Program-made: the position numbers and the translations under genes
Notes under the pieces: generated by a model
Seen by the model: the letters and a program-made list of their open reading frames with translations, nothing else
Told to the model about the DNA's origin: nothing
Databases searched by the model: none
Shown: piece by piece, positions 36,827 through 46,261 of the stretch
Layout: each line of letters starts with the position of its first letter
Position numbering within the stretch: the first letter of the stretch is position 1
Assembly (NCBI RefSeq): GCF_013137895.1
Contig: NZ_CP053538.1
Coordinates: 3,193,001 to 3,257,000, forward strand
DNA: 64,000 nt
Direction: 5' to 3'
From: Hymenobacter taeanensis
Lineage (GTDB): Bacteria; Bacteroidota; Bacteroidia; Cytophagales; Hymenobacteraceae

Positions 36827-37561
36827 TTATTTGGTAGGCATGAGCACTGTATCAATCACGTGCGTCACGCCGTTTTTTGACACCACGTTTGGAATGGTTA
36901 CGTTGGCCATGCCGCCCTTAGCGTCATGCAGCATTACCATGTTGCCGCTGCGGTGCACCGTGAGGGTTTCGCCTTCTACGGTGGTCAGCGTCTGGCCATC
37001 TCGCAGGTCAGCAGCCAGCAAGCGGCCGGGTACTACGTGGTAGGTAAGAATGGTAGTAAGCTTCTGCTTGTTTTCGGGCATCATCAGGGCCTCGGCGGTG
37101 CCAGCGGGCAGCTTGCTGAAGGCCGCGTTGGTGGGCGCAAACACCGTGAAGGGTCCGGCGCCTTTCAGGGTTTCAACCAAACCGGCAGCCTTTACTGCCC
37201 CCACCAAGGTGGTGTGGTCAGTAGAGTTAACGGCATTATCTACAATGTCTTTGTCGGGCGTCATCATGGCGCCGCCCACCATTACACCGTTGCTAGCCGA
37301 CTCCGACGACATTTTCATGTTCTTCATGTCGGCGCCTTCGCGGGGCTTGGTGGTGGCCTTCATTTTAGCCCCTTTATCAGTTTTGCCCTTCACTTTAACT
37401 TTGCCGTCGTCGGCCACTTTGGTTTTTACCATGGTGCCATCTTCAGTGACTTTGGTTTTTTCACTGTCGGATTTCGACTTGGTTTGGGCCAGGCTGGTAG
37501 TGGTAGTGCCAGCGGCAAGTAGGGCGGCCAGGGCGAGGGTAGAAAACAGCTGCTTTTTCAT
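36827..37561 (-). CDS. Exported fasciclin (FAS1) domain protein
   Basis: A 244-residue secreted protein. The start at 37561 gives a signal peptide MKKQLFSTLALAALLAAG with cleavage near residue 25. A Lys/Thr-rich linker (about 26-80) follows, with repeated K-V-DGT/DDGKV segments. A single FAS1 domain fills the C-terminal half (about 105-244). FAS1 marks are FAPTNAAFSKLPAGT (H1) and LTYHVVPGRLLAADL (H2), then GETLTVHRSG and the closing VIDTVLMP. FAS1 domains mediate adhesion and matrix contacts; in Bacteroidota many are periplasmic or surface proteins of unknown ligand. It is monocistronic, between the strong terminator at 36751-36788 and the histidine kinase stop at 37714. Confidence 0.9.
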   Translation of the reverse strand: MKKQLFSTLALAALLAAGTTTTSLAQTKSKSDSEKTKVTEDGTMVKTKVADDGKVKVKGKTDKGAKMKATTKPREGADMKNMKMSSESASNGVMVGGAMMTPDKDIVDNAVNSTDHTTLVGAVKAAGLVETLKGAGPFTVFAPTNAAFSKLPAGTAEALMMPENKQKLTTILTYHVVPGRLLAADLRDGQTLTTVEGETLTVHRSGNMVMLHDAKGGMANVTIPNVVSKNGVTHVIDTVLMPTK

Positions 37562-37713
37562 GAGTAAGAGGAAAGGGTTGGGTGGGCATTTCACTATTGG
37601 AACGCCTTTGCCGAGCCTATACGGAAAAGATGAGCTTACGGCTATATACGCCGCAGCCCACCTCAGGCGGTAGGAGTGAACAATGGCACTCCTGCCCCCC
37701 CAAGAAAGGAACA

Positions 37714-39189
37714 CTAACTTATAGGTAGGCGCACTGTAAACTCACTAAACTGGCCTTCCTCTGAGTGCACCGTAAGCGTACCGCCGTGGCCTTTGGTAAC
37801 GATATCATAGCTCAACGACAGGCCTAGGCCAGTGCCCTCACCTGGCGGCTTGGTGGTGAAGAAGGGATGGAAAATCTGATCTACCACGGCGGCCGGAATC
37901 CCGGTGCCATTATCACGAACCAGTATGAGCACCTCGGAGCCCACGCGGCAGGTGCTAACCGCAAGAGTAGGGCGGTAAGCTCCCCTGGGCTCCTGTTCGG
38001 CCTTCTGCTGAATAGCGTAAAAGGCATTGTTGAACAGGTTTAGCAGCACCCACCCAATGTCTTGCGGCACTACCCGTACCTGGCCCAGCTGCAGGGCAAA
38101 ATCAGTGGTGAGAGTGGCGCTGAAGGTGGGGTCTTTGGCGCGCAGGCCGTGGTAGGCCAGGTGCAGGTACTCATTGCAGAGAGCATTGAGGTCAGTAAGC
38201 TCGCGCTGGCCAGTGCTGGCGCGGGAGTGCTGCAGCATGGCCTGTACTATGGTACCAGCCCGGTGTGCGTGCTCATGTACTTTCTGCTGGCTCTGGGCCA
38301 AATCGTGCAGTACGGCCATAGCCGCCGCACGGGCCTCTGCTGGGGCGGTTTCCTGGTTCAGGGCTTCGCGTAGCTCCTCCACCAGCTCCAGCCCTACTTC
38401 CGAGAAGTTATTGACGAAGTTGAGCGGGTTCTGAATTTCATGGGCAATGCCGGCTGTGAGGGCGCCCAAGGAAGCCAGCTTCTCCTGCTGCACCAGCTGT
38501 GCCTGCGTGGCCTGCAGGTGTTCCAGTGATTGAGCCAACGACTTATTCTGATGGGTTAGCAGCATCTCCTGCCGGAAGTTCTCGATCCGGAAGTAGTACA
38601 CCACCAAAAACAGCGTCAGGAAAAACAGCACCACATTTACGTTATAAAAGTGGGCACTGTTGGGGGCGTACAGGTGCAGGTCAAGGGTTTGCATAACGTA
38701 GCGCACCCCAAAGTATGCCCCCAGGTTAATCAGGAACAGGCAGGCCAGCTTCCAGAATCTGCGGAAAAAGAGCATGCCCACAATGCTGTTGGTAATCAGG
38801 AAGTATTCTACCCCATCATAGGGCCTAGCCACTGCAATAAAGGAGCATAGCAGCGTAACGCTCAGAATGTTGTAGTAAGCGGCGGCATCGTAGCGGTGGT
38901 GGTAGTTGAGCAGCAGCGGCGGCAAGTGCAGGCAAAGCCCGCACACGCAAATCCGAAACGTGAGCCAGTCGGGGGAATTGAAAAATACCAGCACATAGCC
39001 GGCGTAAATGCCGATGGTAATCCAGCAGATGCCATTAAGCAGGTGCACCCGCTTAAGCTGCCACACCGTGAGGGTGGGCAGAGCGCCCAGGTTGATAGCC
39101 CTATGCCACAGCACTGCCACCCCCCTGGCCAGCTGGCCCAGCAGAGGCCGAGCTGCATGCTTGTGATGGAAGGATGACAGAAACGACAT
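37714..39189 (-). CDS. Membrane sensor histidine kinase (paralogue 1)
   Basis: A 491-residue kinase with five or six hydrophobic segments between residues 50 and 200, then a coiled coil (205-238). The HisKA-like dimerisation helix has H250 in AGIAHEIQNPLNF. The ATPase domain contains VLLNLFNNAFYAIQQ (N box), DNGTGIP (G1), FFTTKPPGEGTGLGLS (F/G2). It lacks an extracellular domain, so the membrane bundle itself is probably the sensor. No receiver gene is adjacent on its strand. It is closely related to the kinase at 39450-41650, including a 76-nt identical stretch (38097-38172). The start at 39189 gives a reasonable N-terminus. Signal and partner regulator are unknown; the receivers at 41647 and 42038 are candidates. 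Confidence 0.87.
   Translation of the reverse strand: MSFLSSFHHKHAARPLLGQLARGVAVLWHRAINLGALPTLTVWQLKRVHLLNGICWITIGIYAGYVLVFFNSPDWLTFRICVCGLCLHLPPLLLNYHHRYDAAAYYNILSVTLLCSFIAVARPYDGVEYFLITNSIVGMLFFRRFWKLACLFLINLGAYFGVRYVMQTLDLHLYAPNSAHFYNVNVVLFFLTLFLVVYYFRIENFRQEMLLTHQNKSLAQSLEHLQATQAQLVQQEKLASLGALTAGIAHEIQNPLNFVNNFSEVGLELVEELREALNQETAPAEARAAAMAVLHDLAQSQQKVHEHAHRAGTIVQAMLQHSRASTGQRELTDLNALCNEYLHLAYHGLRAKDPTFSATLTTDFALQLGQVRVVPQDIGWVLLNLFNNAFYAIQQKAEQEPRGAYRPTLAVSTCRVGSEVLILVRDNGTGIPAAVVDQIFHPFFTTKPPGEGTGLGLSLSYDIVTKGHGGTLTVHSEEGQFSEFTVRLPIS
38097..38172 (-). repeat. 76-bp segment identical to 41159-41234 (inverted)
   Basis: Reading the minus strand here gives exactly the plus-strand sequence at 41159-41234. 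Both code for the same part of the kinase core (EYLHLAYHGLRAKDPTFSA...). Flanking codons differ at third positions, so exact identity over this length suggests recent gene conversion or strong nucleotide constraint. Confidence 0.85.
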
Positions 39190-39449
39190 AACAGGAATAG
39201 TTTGCTCACTACTACGTTGTCAGCATAGCTGGCTACCAGTTAATTACATAGCCTAAAGCCCGAGGTGGAGGGTGGATGAAGGGAATGTGTGATAAAATAA
39301 AATCATATATAATAATAGTATATTTATAGATGAAAAGCATTGGGCCGTTAGGTCACTTCGAAGCTGGGTTTAGAGTCAGTCTTCAGGGGGTGTAGAAGTG
39401 TGTTGTGTTCGTGGGGCCATGTCGGCTGAATTTCAGTTTCTACCTGTCG

Positions 39450-41650
39450 ATGAAAGCCTGTATTCTGCTGTTGTTGGCCTTTTGGGCGCAGGTAGTGCTG
39501 GCGCAAACCCCGGCTGGCTCCCTCATAACGTTTCGGCAGCTGCCCCCGATGGGCTCTTGCTTGACAGCGGCTGGAAATATCAGGCTGGTCATAACCTGGC
39601 CTGGGCCCGCCCTGAGTTTGACGACCACCACTGGCCCACCATAACTCCCACTCACAGCGTATATCAGCTTCCGCAGCTGGCCAATACGGGCTGGCTGCGG
39701 CTGCACTTCCGGGTGGCGCCGGCCCTACGCCAGCAGGCCCTGGCCCTGCGGGTGTACCAGTACGCCGCCTCCGAAATTTACTTCAATGGGCAACTGGTGC
39801 GGCGCTACGGCAAACTCAATGGCCCCCCGGCCCAGGTGCAGCCCTATTGGCCTAACGGAGAGCCCATTGAGCTAACGTTAAGCGAGCAGCCTGAGCAAGT
39901 GCTGGCAGTGCACTATGCGCAGTGGCCAAACTTCAGGCGTTTCAGCGACTTTTTTGTGCCTGTATTCTTCCAGGCTCACCTGGATGGGCTGCGCCAGGTA
40001 GTGGATTTCAACCAGCGGGAGGCCACCTATAAAACCTCCGATATGCTGTTGTTTGGCCTGTTCCTGCTGCTAAGCACTCTGCACTTGGCCTTTTTCATCT
40101 ACAACCCTGCCCAGCGCGCTAACCTCTACTTCACGCTCTATACGCTGGCCGTGGCCACCAGCTTTTGTTGCACGGGGTTTCTGGATGAGGTGCAGCGCTC
40201 CGACGTGCGCCTGGGCCTGGATATTTTATCCTACGTAGCCTTACAAACCGGCGGGGTACTGGCGGTGCATGCCTTGTACTGCCTGTTTAGTGTGCGGCGC
40301 ACAGCTGTGTATTACGGCTTGTGGTTGGTAAATGGGCTGAGCCTGGCTCTGCTGACCTATGGCCACGGCTTAAGCTGGTATCCCACGGTGGCCTTTATGG
40401 TACTGGTATCGGCAGAGCAGCTGCGCCTTACGGTAGGGGCCATGCAGCAAACCCGGCGGGCAGTAGGTATTATTGCGGTGGGTTTTGCTATTGCGCTGGT
40501 GCTGTTGGTGTTGTTTGGCTTTCTGGCCCGCTTTCATCAGCCGGTGCTCCAAATGGAGCTGTTATCGGTGCCGGTGCATACGCTGCTCACCTTTCCGGCT
40601 TTTCTGAGTCCGGTGCTGGCTATTTCACTGTTTCTGGCTCGGCAGTTTGCCCTCGATAGTCGGCTGCTCAAGATCAAGCTAAACCAAGTGCGGCTCCTTT
40701 CAGAGCAAACCCTTACCCAGCAGCGGGAGAAACAGGTGCTGCTGGCCCAGCAAAACGAAATGCTGGAGCAACAGGTGCAGCAGCGCACGGCCGCCCTGCA
40801 ACGCACCCTGTTACACCTGCAAACCACCCAAGACCAGCTGGTGCAGAGTGAGAAGATGGCCTCCTTGGGGGAGCTGACGGCCGGCATTGCCCACGAAATT
40901 CAGAACCCGCTCAACTTCGTCAACAACTTTGCCGATGTAGCCGTGGAGCTGCTCCTGGAGCTGAAAGAGGGGCCGGTGCAGGCCCTGCCGGCTCCCGATA
41001 AGGAGTACGCCCATGAGCTGGCCGGTGAGCTGGCCCAAACCCTCGAAAAAATTCAGACCCACGGGCACCGCGCAGATGCCATAGTGCGAGGTATGCTGGA
41101 ACACTCCCGCGCCGGCACCGGCCAGCGCGAGCTCACCAACCTCAACGCCCTCTGCGACGAGTACCTGCACCTGGCCTACCACGGCCTGCGCGCCAAAGAC
41201 CCCACCTTCAGCGCCACTCTCACCACTGATTTTGAGCATAACATGGGTGTTATTGAGCTCGTGCCCCAGGATATTGGACGGGTGCTGCTGAACCTGTTCA
41301 ACAATGCCTTTTACGCCGTGCAAATGCGTAAACAGCAGGAAACGAAAGAGTATCGGCCCGAAGTGCGCGTAAAAACGCGCCGCACCGCCAACACCGTGGA
41401 GGTAGTAGTGCGCGACAACGGCACCGGCATTCCGGCCAGCGTGGTAGAAAAAATCTACCAGCCCTTTTTTACCACCAAGCCCGCCGGCGAGGGCACTGGC
41501 CTAGGCCTGTCGTTGAGCTATGATATCATCACTAAAATTCACCGGGGCACTTTGCGCGTTGACACGAAAGAAGGGCAGTACACCAAGTTTACCGTGAGCT
41601 TGCCCGTAGGCCAGAGCAGCGAGGTACCAGCAGAACACTCCATCCGATGA
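39450..41650 (+). CDS. 7TMR-DISM sensor histidine kinase (paralogue 2), apparent frameshift after the signal peptide
   Basis: The open frame from 39398 or 39419 has no export signal. In another frame the ATG at 39450 encodes a clear signal peptide, MKACILLLLAFWAQVVLAQ, then LITFRQLPP. Adding one C to the C5 run at 39543-39547 joins it to DGLLLDSGWKYQAGHNLAW of the main frame, giving a 733-residue protein of normal layout. The order is periplasmic 7TMR-DISM sensor beta-sandwich (about 30-190), seven membrane helices (200-400), coiled coil, kinase core with GIAHEIQNPLNF, N box LLNLFNNAFYAVQ and GEGTGLGLS. The stop overlaps the next receiver gene by 4 nt, so the kinase probably phosphorylates it. 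The indel may be a sequencing error or a real inactivation. Confidence 0.8.
41159..41234 (+). repeat. 76-bp segment identical to 38097-38172 (inverted)
   Basis: Partner of the repeat in the oppositely oriented kinase gene about 3 kb to the left. It could support gene conversion or inversion of the interval between them. Confidence 0.85.
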
Positions 41651-42030
41651 AAATTCTGGTAGTAGACGACGAAGCCGATGTGCAGCTGCTGTTTGAGCAG
41701 CGCTTCCGCCGCGAAATCCGCGAGGGGATATTCTCCTTTGCCTTTGCCTTCTCGGGGGAGGAGGCCCTGGCGTACCTGCAGCAGGGGCACTACTCTGAGG
41801 TGGTCCTGATCTTATCCGACATCAACATGCCGGGCATGAGTGGCCTAGAGCTGCTGCGGTGCATCAAGCAGGAGCACCCCAACCCGCCACCCCAGGTAAT
41901 GATGATAACCGCCTACGGCGACGATGCCAGTTACCAGAAAGCCATGGAGCTGGGGGCCAACAACTTCTTGGCCAAACCACTTGATTTTGCTGCCCTTCGG
42001 CAAATGCTGCTGCCCCTGAACGAACAATAA
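41647..42030 (+). CDS. Single-domain response regulator (CheY-like)
   Basis: A 127-residue stand-alone receiver. Acidic pocket D7/D8, phospho-acceptor D58 (LSDINMPGMSG), the conserved threonine region MITAYGDD and the lysine in LAKPLDF are present. No output domain follows. Its ATG overlaps the kinase stop by 4 nt (ATGA), which indicates translational coupling and a kinase-regulator pair. The next gene, seven bp later, encodes a second receiver with the same start (VVDDE, FRR-IREG) fused to a cyclase. The two receivers look like a duplication, and this one could be a phosphate sink or modulate the cyclase regulator. Confidence 0.93.
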   Translation: MKILVVDDEADVQLLFEQRFRREIREGIFSFAFAFSGEEALAYLQQGHYSEVVLILSDINMPGMSGLELLRCIKQEHPNPPPQVMMITAYGDDASYQKAMELGANNFLAKPLDFAALRQMLLPLNEQ

Positions 42031-42037
42031 CCCCGCT

Positions 42038-43084
42038 ATGAAAACGAAGATTCTGGTAGTAGATGATGAGGTAGACTTGCAGCTGCTGATCAAGCAGAAG
42101 TTCCGCCGCAAAATTCGGGAAGGGGCCTACGAGTTTAAGTTTGCCCACAATGGGCAGGAGGCCCTGGAGTGCCTGAGCCAGCACCCCGATACCGACATAG
42201 TGCTCAGTGACATCAAGATGCCGGTGATGGATGGCCTGACCCTGCTAGCTCAGGTTAGAGACCTGAACCCGGTCATTAAAGTAGTAATGGTATCGGCCTT
42301 CACGGACATGGTAAACATCCGGACGGCCATGAACCGCGGGGCGTTTGACTTTGTATGCAAGCCCGTAGATTTTCAGGATCTGGAACTGACCATCGAGAAA
42401 ACGGCCGCGCATGTGGTGCAGCTACGCGAAACCCTGCGCGCTATTCAGGAAAATAACATCCTGAAGATGTACGTGGATGAAACGGTGCTCAACTTTATGG
42501 GTCGGCCCGGCTTTGAGAACAAGCTCATGGCCAGCGAAACCGTAGAGGCCACCGTAGTATTCATTGACATTTGCGGGTTTACAGCCCTGGCTGAAAAGAT
42601 GCGCGCGGAGGAGCTCGTGAACTTACTGAACTCTTACTTCGACCAGATGGTGAAGGAGATAATCACGCAGGGAGGGTATGTAGATAAGTTTATGGGCGAC
42701 GCCGTGATGGCCGTGTTCCGGGGCGACTTCCATCTTGACCGTGCCATTGATGCGGCTCTTTCGGTGCGGAGCCTGCTGCAAACCACCTGCAACGTTTCGC
42801 TTAACGGCCTGGAGTACCTGCCCAATGTGGCCATTGGTATCAGCAGTGGTGAAATGGTATCCGGTAATATCGGCTCGGCCTCCCTCAAACGCCTCGACTA
42901 CACCGTTATTGGGGATGCAGTGAACCTGGGACAGCGGTTACAGGCCGCCGCTCAGCCCGGTCAAATCGTTATCACGGAGGCCACGTATGAGCGGGTGAAG
43001 GAGTCGTTTCAGTGCCGCCTGCTTCAGGAGATGACCCTCAAAAACAAGGCCCAGCCAGTAGTGACGTACGAAGTGCTGGCCTAG
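42038..43084 (+). CDS. Response regulator fused to class III adenylate cyclase
   Basis: A 348-residue protein: receiver domain (1-122) with D9, D10, phospho-acceptor D58 and K108, a helical linker (125-165), then a class III nucleotide cyclase domain (168-348). Metal-binding D177 (FIDICGF) and D221 (DKFMGDA) are present. K217 and the Asp in LDYTVIGDAVNL match the adenine-specifying pair of adenylate cyclases, and the Asn and Arg of NLGQRL supply the transition-state residues. All catalytic positions seem intact, so phosphorylation-controlled cAMP synthesis in the cytoplasm is expected. It is third in the kinase-receiver-cyclase operon. It ends 24 bp from the stop of a convergent gene whose product has a cyclic-nucleotide-binding domain, a likely effector. 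Confidence 0.9.
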   Translation: MKTKILVVDDEVDLQLLIKQKFRRKIREGAYEFKFAHNGQEALECLSQHPDTDIVLSDIKMPVMDGLTLLAQVRDLNPVIKVVMVSAFTDMVNIRTAMNRGAFDFVCKPVDFQDLELTIEKTAAHVVQLRETLRAIQENNILKMYVDETVLNFMGRPGFENKLMASETVEATVVFIDICGFTALAEKMRAEELVNLLNSYFDQMVKEIITQGGYVDKFMGDAVMAVFRGDFHLDRAIDAALSVRSLLQTTCNVSLNGLEYLPNVAIGISSGEMVSGNIGSASLKRLDYTVIGDAVNLGQRLQAAAQPGQIVITEATYERVKESFQCRLLQEMTLKNKAQPVVTYEVLA

Positions 43085-43108
43085 GAAGGGGGCTCACTCT
43101 CGATGGGT

Positions 43109-46100
43109 TTATTCAACTATGTGCTGAGCATGATGAGGCTCAGAGAGTTGCTTTAGCCGCTCGTTCTGGAGGCGGAGGCGTTGGCAAAGCACCCGTAGTA
43201 TGTTGTGGAGCACCTCGCTGCATTCTTCCATCACGTCGTAAAAATCTTCCTGATCAAGGCGGAAAGCGGTTACTTCGCCGTGGGCCATTGCAGAAGCGGA
43301 GCGGGGCTCCGCATCCAGCAGGGCCAGCTCGCCAAAGAAGTCGCCGGTGCGGAACGTGGCCAGGTGGTGCTCCTCGTTCATGATGGATACCTCGCCATCG
43401 TAGATGATGTAGAGCGAGGTGCCCAAATCTCCCTTCGCAAAAATCGACTCCCCATCCTGGAATTTCACCTCCTGCATGATGGGTACAATATTGCTGAGCA
43501 CGTTTTCTACGGTTTCGGCAAACAGGGTAGTATGCTTAAGCAGCAGCAACCGATCAATAGTGGAAACGTGCGTAAGAGGTGGGGGCGGGCTGTTCAGCGC
43601 TTCCGGGGCGGGGTACAGCACCAACCAGTGCTCATACACGGCGGGGTAGCGGGCGGGCAGCAGCTGCAGAACATCCTCGGCGCTTTCGTGCACCAGCGAG
43701 TTGGAGGCGTTCAGGTACGTTTGCAGCCACGAAACCGTAGCCGGAGTGGGTTGCCATTGGCGCAGGGCCACGCTAATCGTCCAGGGCGAAAACACCTCGT
43801 CGCCGCGCTCCAGAATGGTGGCTACAATAGACTCCGGGGGAATAGGCCCCAGCAGGGTATCAAAGGTTTGCACTTTCTTGGTGAGCCGGCCCACATCCAC
43901 GAGGGCCTGCAAGCCCTGGTACAGTGGCCTAGGAATCAGGTTATCGAGCATTTCCAGGGCATTGGCCTGCCGCTCATGGCTGGTGCGGGCAATGCTGCGC
44001 TGGGCATCAAGAATGGGCTGCCGGTCATAGAGCTGCAGCAAAAGGCTAAACAGGCGCTGCTGTACTTTCGTTAGCTCATACTTCAGGCAGGCGCGCAACT
44101 CTACGTTGGCCCCCAACATACCGTGCAGCAGTTGCTGAGCCAGCCGCATCTCCTTCTGCATCAGGTTCTGAAACAGAGGTGCTTCGGCCTGCACTGCCGG
44201 GAAGCTACTCAGGGCCTGCAGCGCGGCTGCCCGGCGCCGTAGGTGCGGCTGTTGGGCAAGCGAAACCAGTACGCGCCGGCTGGCGGGGGTAGCCAGGTGC
44301 GCGCATATAGCCGCCAGTCGGCGCAGCATGGCGTAGTCTTTCTCACTGTGCAAGGCCGTCTCGAGGGCAGGCAATGCGGCCTCACCCAGCCGCATCAGCC
44401 CATCAGCCGCCGACTTGCGCAGGGCTTTTTCCTTCACTGTGGCAATTAGTAGTTTAACAATTTCGGGGGAAGGAGCCTGGGTTACAGCCTCGGAGGCGGC
44501 TTTCATCAGGGCGGGGTCGGTGCTGTGCAGGCACGTGTGAATGAGTGTAACCTGGTGCGCAGGAGGTAGAAACTGAATGAGCGTTAGTGCTGCCCGCCGG
44601 GCCTGCGGCTCATCGGCAGTAGCCAGGTCAAGCAGGCTAGCCAAGGCAAACGCATGCGTAGGCTGCACCGACAAGCGGTTCCAGATGGCCGTTTGGCGTA
44701 CTGCCAGGTCGGGGTGGTGCAACTGGGCATCGGCCACTGAGGGGCTGGTGGGCACCGCGGGCGTGTGCGTAGAGTCGGCTTCCTGGGGAGCAACTTCGGC
44801 TGCGGCCTGGGCCTCACGGTTATCTAAGTCTTCTCGCACCCGCAGCAAATCAGTGGTGAGCCAGGTAGTAGGGGGCGGGACTGTTTCTGCGGGCGTCAGA
44901 GAAGCTGGAAAGCGCCGGGAAAGCACGGCTTTCAGTTCGGCCAAGTAGCGGTGGTGAGTGTGCCGCAGCACTACCAGCGTGCCCACCAGCAATAGGGCCA
45001 TCCAGAGGAACAGCAGGCCCTGGCCTAGCAGGGGAGAGTCATACAGCGCAAAGAGCAGCAAGCCCGTAAGGCCCATGCCCAGGGGTTCATAAAAACCCTT
45101 CACCAGGGTGTGCCCGTGCAGGCGCTCCTGAGGCGAGAGAGGCTGAAACAGCACCAGAAACGCGGGTTCAAATACTGCCCGCCGCAACACCTCCAGCCCC
45201 AGGTATAGCCCGCAGAGGTATACTAAGTAAGTGCCGGGCCCAAAAGAGGTAAGCTGCAACGCTCCAAAAAGGGCCAGGCCCCCCAGCGTAACGGCTGGCA
45301 ACAGTAGCAGCGTGCGGTGCAGGCCTAGCACATCAAGGCCGCGGCGCGTGAGCAGCACCTTGCCCAGCGTGGCCAGCAGGTACAGAAAAGCCAGCACGCT
45401 ACTTACGTACACCAGTATGCTACTCTGGTCTTGCAGCTTTTCCTTCACCTGAATCAGGAACAGATACTCTACGCTCGTGGCCACCGCGGCTACGGCCAGC
45501 GCACTGAGGCCCATCGTCAGGATGAGGGGGCTGCTGCCCAGCAATTGGCGGAGCAGCGGAGAGCCAAGCGTTTGGTGGGGCCGCGGTGCTACTGGCCTAG
45601 CCTCCACCACGTGAAAGCGGAACGTGAGCCGTTGCACGTAAAGGGCAGCTGCATAGGCGCCAAAGGCTAGTAGCACCAGGTTCAGGAGCTCAGTTCTGCC
45701 GTGCACAAAAATAGCCAGCACGGCGCCCAGAGCCTTGGCAGGCAAGTCGCCGGCGCTGATGAGGCCGAAGAGCCGCCGGCCCTGGCGCACGTCGAACACC
45801 ACCGCCGATACGCCCCAGAACTCCAGGTGCGTGAGCAGGTAAATAAGGCGGTACACCAGCATAAGGGCAATGGCAGTGCCCACGGCCGGGCCCCCGGCCA
45901 GCAGCAGGCCCATAAGCAGCGCAAATCCAGCCACTACCAGTAGGGTGCGCGTAGCCAGCGTAGTAAGAGCCAGTTGATGCTCAAAATAGCCGTAAACTTT
46001 TCCTCCGCCAATCAGCAATATAGCGCTCAGGCCGTAGGCCAGGGGCAGGCTGCGGGCCGGCTCATGCTCGAGCAGCAGCACTGTGGCTACCACATACACC

Positions 46101-46201
46101 AGAATGGTACCAATGCCCAGCAGAAAGTTGTGCAGGAAAAACAGCCACACAGACTTCACCTCGCGCGAGCGAATGCCCAGAAAGTGTTGCCAGGTTTCCA
46201 T
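43109..46201 (-). CDS. Nucleotide-carrier/MFS-like membrane protein with HEAT repeats and C-terminal cyclic-nucleotide-binding domain
   Basis: The ATG at 46201 gives METWQHFLGIRSREVKSVWL and a 1030-residue protein; a frame start at 46252 adds 17 residues. The N-terminal part (about 15-430) has around twelve hydrophobic helices and resembles the ATP:ADP antiporter (NTT/Tlc) branch of the MFS. A cytoplasmic linker is followed by HEAT-like helical repeats (about 490-860). A cyclic-nucleotide-binding domain is at about 890-1010. Its phosphate-binding cassette reads FGELALLDAEPRSASA, with the Glu and Arg that contact cyclic nucleotide conserved. Transport or signalling could therefore be gated by cAMP from the facing cyclase. 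No substrate can be assigned; true ATP/ADP exchange is doubtful in a free-living bacterium. Confidence 0.8.
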   Translation of the reverse strand: METWQHFLGIRSREVKSVWLFFLHNFLLGIGTILVYVVATVLLLEHEPARSLPLAYGLSAILLIGGGKVYGYFEHQLALTTLATRTLLVVAGFALLMGLLLAGGPAVGTAIALMLVYRLIYLLTHLEFWGVSAVVFDVRQGRRLFGLISAGDLPAKALGAVLAIFVHGRTELLNLVLLAFGAYAAALYVQRLTFRFHVVEARPVAPRPHQTLGSPLLRQLLGSSPLILTMGLSALAVAAVATSVEYLFLIQVKEKLQDQSSILVYVSSVLAFLYLLATLGKVLLTRRGLDVLGLHRTLLLLPAVTLGGLALFGALQLTSFGPGTYLVYLCGLYLGLEVLRRAVFEPAFLVLFQPLSPQERLHGHTLVKGFYEPLGMGLTGLLLFALYDSPLLGQGLLFLWMALLLVGTLVVLRHTHHRYLAELKAVLSRRFPASLTPAETVPPPTTWLTTDLLRVREDLDNREAQAAAEVAPQEADSTHTPAVPTSPSVADAQLHHPDLAVRQTAIWNRLSVQPTHAFALASLLDLATADEPQARRAALTLIQFLPPAHQVTLIHTCLHSTDPALMKAASEAVTQAPSPEIVKLLIATVKEKALRKSAADGLMRLGEAALPALETALHSEKDYAMLRRLAAICAHLATPASRRVLVSLAQQPHLRRRAAALQALSSFPAVQAEAPLFQNLMQKEMRLAQQLLHGMLGANVELRACLKYELTKVQQRLFSLLLQLYDRQPILDAQRSIARTSHERQANALEMLDNLIPRPLYQGLQALVDVGRLTKKVQTFDTLLGPIPPESIVATILERGDEVFSPWTISVALRQWQPTPATVSWLQTYLNASNSLVHESAEDVLQLLPARYPAVYEHWLVLYPAPEALNSPPPPLTHVSTIDRLLLLKHTTLFAETVENVLSNIVPIMQEVKFQDGESIFAKGDLGTSLYIIYDGEVSIMNEEHHLATFRTGDFFGELALLDAEPRSASAMAHGEVTAFRLDQEDFYDVMEECSEVLHNILRVLCQRLRLQNERLKQLSEPHHAQHIVE

Positions 46202-46261
46202 AGATAGGAATGAAGTTTGGTACTCAGCAGAAAACTGCCTGAGCTTTCGCAAGACAGCCGC

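Noticed and set aside
39543..39547. C5 run as a phase-variation tract
   Set aside because: Phase-variable tracts are normally longer; a one-base sequencing error or simple mutation is more likely, so it was reported only as an apparent frameshift.
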